Shown: one piece after another, positions 59,891 through 64,000 of the stretch
Numbering within the stretch: the first letter of the stretch is position 1
How the letters are laid out: each line of letters begins with the position of its first letter
Origin: Noviluteimonas sp052115395
Lineage (GTDB): Bacteria > Pseudomonadota > Gammaproteobacteria > Xanthomonadales > Xanthomonadaceae
Direction: 5' to 3' (one strand)
Length of the DNA stretch: 64,000 nucleotides
Assembly: GCA_052115395.1 (NCBI GenBank)
Contig: JBFRGO010000002.1
The notes under the pieces: generated by a model
Told to the model about the DNA's origin: nothing
The model's input: the letters and a program-made list of their open reading frames with translations, nothing else
Databases searched by the model: none
Position numbers and translations under genes: made by a program

Positions 59891-61386
59891 CCCGCGCGAT
59901 GCGCCTGGCCGACTTGCTGCCGGATGTCGAGGCCGTGCCTGCCGACCTGGAAATCACCGGCCTGGTGATGGACAGCCGCGCGGTGACGCCGGGCGATGCG
60001 TTCGTCGCGATCGCAGGCTTCGGCGCGCACGGATTGCTGTTCGCCGAACAGGCCAAAGCCAGCGGCGCGCGCGCGGTGTTGTTCGAACCGCCGGCGCCCG
60101 AAAACGCGCCCGCGCCCGCCGATGCGATCCCGGTTCCCGGTTTGCGCGCGCGCCTGGGCGAACTGGCCGATCGTTTCCACGATTTCCCGTCGCATGCGTT
60201 GACCACCGTCGGCGTCACCGGCACCAACGGCAAGACCTCCACCGTGCAGTTGCTCGCGCAAGCGTGGACGCTGCTCGGCACGCGCGCGGCGTCGATCGGC
60301 ACGCTCGGTGCGGGACTGTATGGACAGGTCGTGCCCACCGGCTTCACCACGCCGCTGGTCCTGCAGGTGCACCAGTTGATCGCGCAATTGCGCGACCAGG
60401 GCGCGCAGGCGCTGTCGATGGAAGTCAGCTCGCACGCGCTCGACCAGGGCCGCGTGGCCGGCGTGCATTTCGACGTCGGCGTGTTCACCAACCTCACGCG
60501 CGACCATCTCGACTATCACGGCGACATGGCCAGCTACGGCGCCGCGAAGGCCAAGCTGTTCGGCTGGCCCGGCCTGCGCGCGGCGGTGATCAACCTCGAC
60601 GACGATTACGGCCGCGCGATGTTCGATGCGCTGCCCAAGACCGTGCGCCACGTGGGCGCGAGCGCGCGCGGCGATCGCGATGCGATGGTGCGCGCGGAGA
60701 ACATCACGCTCGACAATCGCGGCGTCTCCTTCGACCTGGTGGTCGGCGAGGAACGTCATCCGGTGCGCTCGCCGCTGCTCGGCCGCTTCAACGTCGACAA
60801 CCTGCTCGCCGTCGCCGGCACGCTGGTGGCGCTCGACCACGCGCCTGCCCAGGTCGCCGACGTGTTGTCGCGCCTGCAGCCGATCCACGGCCGCATGAAC
60901 CGCCTCGGCGGGCAAGGCGACGCGCCGCTGGTCGTCGTGGATTACGCACACACGCCCGACGCGCTCGAACAAGCGCTGACCTCGTTGCGCGCGCACGCCG
61001 CCGCGCAGCTGGCCTGCGTCTTCGGCTGCGGCGGCGAACGCGATACCGGCAAGCGCCCGCAGATGGCGGCGATCGCCGAGCGCCTGGCCGACCGCGTGTT
61101 CGTCACCGACGACAACCCGCGCGGCGAAGACGGCGATCGCATCGTCGACGACATCCTCGCCGGCTTCAGCGACGCGATGCGCGTGGATCCGCGCCTGACC
61201 ATCGAACGCGACCGCGCGAAGGCCATCGCGCGCGCGGTCGGCGAAGCCGGCCCGGACGACATCGTGCTCATCGCCGGCAAGGGGCACGAGCCGTACCAGG
61301 AAATCGACGGCATCCGCCATCCCTTCGACGACACGGATGTCGCGAGCCGTGCACTGCAACGGCGAGCATCGGAGGCGCGCCCATGA
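59887..61386 (+). CDS. murE: UDP-MurNAc-L-Ala-D-Glu:meso-diaminopimelate ligase
   Basis: Adds the third residue of the peptidoglycan stem peptide. The 499-residue Mur ligase has ATP loop GTNGKTS (112-118), the central domain with SMEVSSHALDQGRV and FTNLTRDHLDYHGDM, and the C-terminal domain with DNPR (409-412), the meso-diaminopimelate selectivity motif. So the wall is DAP-type. It is coupled to ftsI and murF by ATGA overlaps. Confidence 0.96.
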   Translation: MTRAMRLADLLPDVEAVPADLEITGLVMDSRAVTPGDAFVAIAGFGAHGLLFAEQAKASGARAVLFEPPAPENAPAPADAIPVPGLRARLGELADRFHDFPSHALTTVGVTGTNGKTSTVQLLAQAWTLLGTRAASIGTLGAGLYGQVVPTGFTTPLVLQVHQLIAQLRDQGAQALSMEVSSHALDQGRVAGVHFDVGVFTNLTRDHLDYHGDMASYGAAKAKLFGWPGLRAAVINLDDDYGRAMFDALPKTVRHVGASARGDRDAMVRAENITLDNRGVSFDLVVGEERHPVRSPLLGRFNVDNLLAVAGTLVALDHAPAQVADVLSRLQPIHGRMNRLGGQGDAPLVVVDYAHTPDALEQALTSLRAHAAAQLACVFGCGGERDTGKRPQMAAIAERLADRVFVTDDNPRGEDGDRIVDDILAGFSDAMRVDPRLTIERDRAKAIARAVGEAGPDDIVLIAGKGHEPYQEIDGIRHPFDDTDVASRALQRRASEARP

Positions 61387-62780
61387 ACCCCATGCCGCTG
61401 AGCCGCATCGCGAACCTCGTCGGGGGCCGTGTCGTGGGCGATGACGTCCTGGTCGACGTCCTCGCCACCGACACGCGCGCGATGCCGAAGGGCCACCCGC
61501 TGTTCATCGCGCTCAAGGGCGAGCGCTTCGATGGCCACGACCACTTGCCGATGGCCGCGCGCAACGGCGCGATCGCCGCGCTCGTCTCGCGCCAGATCGA
61601 TTCGCCGCTGCCGCAATTGATCGTGGCCGACACCGAACGCGCGCTCGCCGCATTCGCCGCCGGCGTGCAACGCGAACGCAAGACGAAAGTCATCGCGATC
61701 ACCGGCAGCAACGGCAAGACCAGCGTGAAGACGCTCGTGCTCGCGATCCTGCGCGCGGCCTTCCCGGAAGAAGGCGCGGTCTACGCCAATCCGGGCAATC
61801 GCAACAACGAGATCGGCTTGCCGCTCGCGGTGCTCGATGCGCCGGAGCAGGCGCAGATCGCCGTGTACGAAATGGGCGCCGGCAAGCCGGGCGACATCGC
61901 ATACCTCACCGCGATCGCGCGTCCGGACATCAGCGTGGTCAACAACATCGCGCCCGCGCACCTGGAACGCATGGGCAGCCTGCTCGGCGTGGCCGACACC
62001 AAGGGCGCGATCTACGACGCGCTGCCGGCCGACGGCGTGGCCGTGATCAATGCCGACGATGCCTTCGCACCATATTTCGCCGAACGCGCGCATGGCCGCC
62101 GGCTCATCCGCTATGGCCTGGAAGCGAGCAGCGATGTCACCGCGCACGCGATCGACCTGCTGCCCGACAGCGCGCACTTCACGCTGGTCACGCCGATCGG
62201 CGAAGTCGAAGTCGGCCTGTCCCTGCCCGGCCGCCATAACGTCTTGAATGCACTCGCTGCCGCGGCGATCGCGCTCGGCGCGGGCATCGACCCGGAAGTG
62301 ATCGCCGACGGCCTGGCCCGCGCGCGCTCGGTCGCCGGCCGGCTGGTCACGCATCGCCTGCACGACGGCGCGGTGCTGATCGACGACAGCTACAACGCCA
62401 ACCCCGGTTCGCTCAACGCCGCCATCGATACGCTCGCATCGAGCGGCGATCACGCCTGGCTGGTGCTCGGCGACATGCGCGAACTCGGCGCGGATGCTGA
62501 AGTGCTGCATGCCGAAGCCGGCCGTCGCGCGAAGAGCGCGGGCATCGCGCGCCTGTACGCGCTCGGCGCGTTGAGCGGGCACGCCGTCGAAGCGTTCGGC
62601 GAGGGCGGTCGGCATTTCGAAACGCACGCTGCATTGGCGCAGGCGCTGGAGCGCGACCTGCAAGCGCAGGACGTGCGCGAAGGCATCCGCATCCTGGTCA
62701 AGGGCTCGCGCGGAAGCGCGATGGACAAGATCGTGTCGGCGTTGCTGCGCGACGAGGGGAACGCTCCGCATGCTGCTTGA
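61383..62780 (+). CDS. murF: UDP-MurNAc-tripeptide:D-alanyl-D-alanine ligase
   Basis: Adds D-Ala-D-Ala to the stem peptide. The 465-residue protein has the ATP loop ITGSNGKTS (near 103-112), NNIAPAHLERMGS near the middle and the C-terminal LIDDSYNANPGS block (near 334-345). It overlaps mraY by 11 bases. Confidence 0.95.
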   Translation: MNPMPLSRIANLVGGRVVGDDVLVDVLATDTRAMPKGHPLFIALKGERFDGHDHLPMAARNGAIAALVSRQIDSPLPQLIVADTERALAAFAAGVQRERKTKVIAITGSNGKTSVKTLVLAILRAAFPEEGAVYANPGNRNNEIGLPLAVLDAPEQAQIAVYEMGAGKPGDIAYLTAIARPDISVVNNIAPAHLERMGSLLGVADTKGAIYDALPADGVAVINADDAFAPYFAERAHGRRLIRYGLEASSDVTAHAIDLLPDSAHFTLVTPIGEVEVGLSLPGRHNVLNALAAAAIALGAGIDPEVIADGLARARSVAGRLVTHRLHDGAVLIDDSYNANPGSLNAAIDTLASSGDHAWLVLGDMRELGADAEVLHAEAGRRAKSAGIARLYALGALSGHAVEAFGEGGRHFETHAALAQALERDLQAQDVREGIRILVKGSRGSAMDKIVSALLRDEGNAPHAA

Positions 62781-63855
62781 ACTCTTCCGCTGGCTGGAAC
62801 AACTCCAGAGCCTGTTCGGGCTCTTCGGATACCTCACGTTCCGCGGCATCCTCAGCGCGCTCACCGCGCTGGCGCTGTCGCTGTGGTGGGGGCCGGCGAT
62901 CATCCGCCGCCTGGCGCTGCTCAAGGGTGGCCAGCCGATCCGCAAGGACGGCCCGCAGTCGCACTTCTCCAAGGCGGGCACGCCGACGATGGGCGGCGCG
63001 CTGATCCTGCTCACGATCGCCGCATCGGTGCTGTTGTGGGGCGATTTGCGCAACCGTTACGTGTGGCTGGTGCTCGGCGTGATGATCGCCTTCGGCGCGA
63101 TCGGCTGGTGGGACGACTGGATCAAGATCGTCAAGCGCGATCCCAACGGGATGAAGTCGCGCTGGAAGTATCTGCTGCAGTCCTTGTTCGGCCTGGGCGC
63201 CGGCCTGTTCCTCTGGTACACCGCCGATACGCCGGCGGCCACCACGTTCTACATCCCGTTCTTCAAGACCGTCGCCCTGCCGCTGGCGTCGATCACCTTC
63301 GTCGCACTCGCGTATTTCTGGATCGTCGGCTTCTCCAACGCGGTGAACCTGACCGACGGCCTCGACGGCCTGGCGATCATGCCCAGCGTGCTGGTCGCGT
63401 GCGCGCTCGGCGTGTTCGCGTATGCATCGGGCAACGCGGTGTTCTCCGAATACCTGCAGATCCCGCCGGTGCCTGGCGCGGGCGAACTGGTGATCATCTG
63501 CGCGGCGATCGCCGGGGCGGGGCTCGGATTCTTGTGGTTCAACACCTATCCGGCGATGGTGTTCATGGGCGACATCGGCGCGCTCGCGCTGGGTGCCGTG
63601 CTCGGCACGATCGCGGTCATCGTGCGCCAGGAATTGGTGCTGGTGATCATGGGCGGCATCTTCGTCGTCGAGACGCTCTCGGTGATGATCCAGGTCGCCT
63701 CGTTCAAGCTCACGGGCAAGCGCGTGTTCCGCATGGCCCCCATCCACCACCACTTCGAGCTCAAGGGTTGGCCGGAGCCGCGCGTGATCGTGCGCTTCTG
63801 GATCATCTCCGTGATCCTCGTCCTGGTCGGTCTCGCCACGTTGAAGGTGCGCTGA
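62770..63855 (+). CDS. mraY: Phospho-MurNAc-pentapeptide transferase MraY
   Basis: Makes lipid I from UDP-MurNAc-pentapeptide and undecaprenyl phosphate. The 361-residue protein has ten membrane helices and the family landmarks GTPTMGGALIL (about 72-82), the Asp-rich GWWDDWIK (about 113-120), NAVNLTDGLDGLAI and the HHHFELKGWPE loop near 323. A following ATG overlaps its stop (TGATG), opening ftsW directly; murD is not between them. Confidence 0.96.
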   Translation: MLLELFRWLEQLQSLFGLFGYLTFRGILSALTALALSLWWGPAIIRRLALLKGGQPIRKDGPQSHFSKAGTPTMGGALILLTIAASVLLWGDLRNRYVWLVLGVMIAFGAIGWWDDWIKIVKRDPNGMKSRWKYLLQSLFGLGAGLFLWYTADTPAATTFYIPFFKTVALPLASITFVALAYFWIVGFSNAVNLTDGLDGLAIMPSVLVACALGVFAYASGNAVFSEYLQIPPVPGAGELVIICAAIAGAGLGFLWFNTYPAMVFMGDIGALALGAVLGTIAVIVRQELVLVIMGGIFVVETLSVMIQVASFKLTGKRVFRMAPIHHHFELKGWPEPRVIVRFWIISVILVLVGLATLKVR

Positions 63856-64000
63856 TGAGCGACGGCAACAACGGCCGGCACCAGGCGACGCGGCTGGACG
63901 CGATCGAAGGCCGCTTCGATCCGTGGCTGATGGGCGCGGCGATCGCGCTGGCCTCGCTGGGCGTGGTCATGGTCGCCTCCAGCTCCATCGCCATCGGCGA
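63855..64000 (+). CDS. ftsW: Peptidoglycan polymerase FtsW, partial (window end)
   Basis: Only the first 48 codons are in the window. The N-terminal cytoplasmic tail MSDGNNGRHQATRLDAIEG is followed by FDPWLMGAAIALASLGVVMVASSSIAIG, the first membrane helix; the GVVMVASSS pattern opens FtsW/RodA proteins. It begins in a TGATG overlap with mraY. The family call is likely from this pattern and the cluster position. Confidence 0.82.
   Translation, partial: MSDGNNGRHQATRLDAIEGRFDPWLMGAAIALASLGVVMVASSSIAIG

Overview
This window looks like a chromosomal segment of a Lysobacter/Xanthomonas-type gammaproteobacterium (Xanthomonadaceae = Lysobacteraceae). G+C is very high (by eye roughly two thirds or more) and genes are tightly packed, with many ATGA/GTGA/TGATG overlaps. 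The type II secretion operon runs E-F-G-H-I-J-K-L-M-N-D, as in the xps operon of Xanthomonas. Other family traits are a Xanthomonas-style H-NS protein, a dcw cluster with no murD between mraY and ftsW, and a RibB with a degenerate GTP-cyclohydrolase half.

Layout. 1-8.6 kb: partial ETF-ubiquinone oxidoreductase, AlkB-like dioxygenase, pssA/holD-like/rimI operon (minus strand), a DUF4124 secreted protein, proS, an H-NS-like gene, a ThrE-type exporter, and a RES-Xre toxin-antitoxin pair with a palindromic operator. 8.7-12.2 kb: an Mla-type lipid transport operon (permease with fused STAS domain, ATPase, MCE protein, lipoprotein). 12.2-20.7 kb: pepA-holC-valS plus an added acyltransferase, divergent from lptF-lptG, then an RDD protein. 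20.7-27 kb: a 451-bp gap with two striking hairpins, then xerD, dsbC and purL. 27-37.7 kb: the xps-type type II secretion operon. 37.8-41.2 kb: a secreted protein with its own terminator, two glycosyltransferases and a secreted ricin-B-type lectin. 41.3-45.1 kb: pyrF, ettA, glyA. 45.1-52 kb: glyA-nrdR-ribD-ribE-ribB-ribH-nusB-thiL, interrupted by a four-helix-bundle gene bounded by inverted tandem heptad repeats. 52-55.7 kb: SGNH hydrolase, yraN, lpoA, divergent rsmI. 55.7-64 kb: RNase P RNA, then the start of the dcw cluster (mraZ-rsmH-ftsL-ftsI-murE-murF-mraY-ftsW, cut by the window end).

The genes fall into connected themes. Envelope building is covered by LPS export (LptFG), lipid asymmetry (Mla), phosphatidylserine synthesis, peptidoglycan precursors and septal synthesis (MurE, MurF, MraY, FtsI, FtsW) and LpoA. 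Extracytoplasmic traffic and folding are covered by the type II system, DsbC and secreted proteins. The rest is translation and metabolism. No rRNA, tRNA, CRISPR array, transposase or prophage was seen.

The most interesting item is the small repeat-bounded cassette between glyA and nrdR. It holds a four-helix-bundle (S23/IVP-like) gene between four GGGAATA-type heptads on one side and four inverted heptads on the other. Also worth a look are an 83-residue protein that resembles only the two ends of the DNA polymerase III psi subunit, in the holD position; a perfect 17-bp inverted repeat and an AT-only hairpin upstream of xerD; and a cysteine-free GspE.
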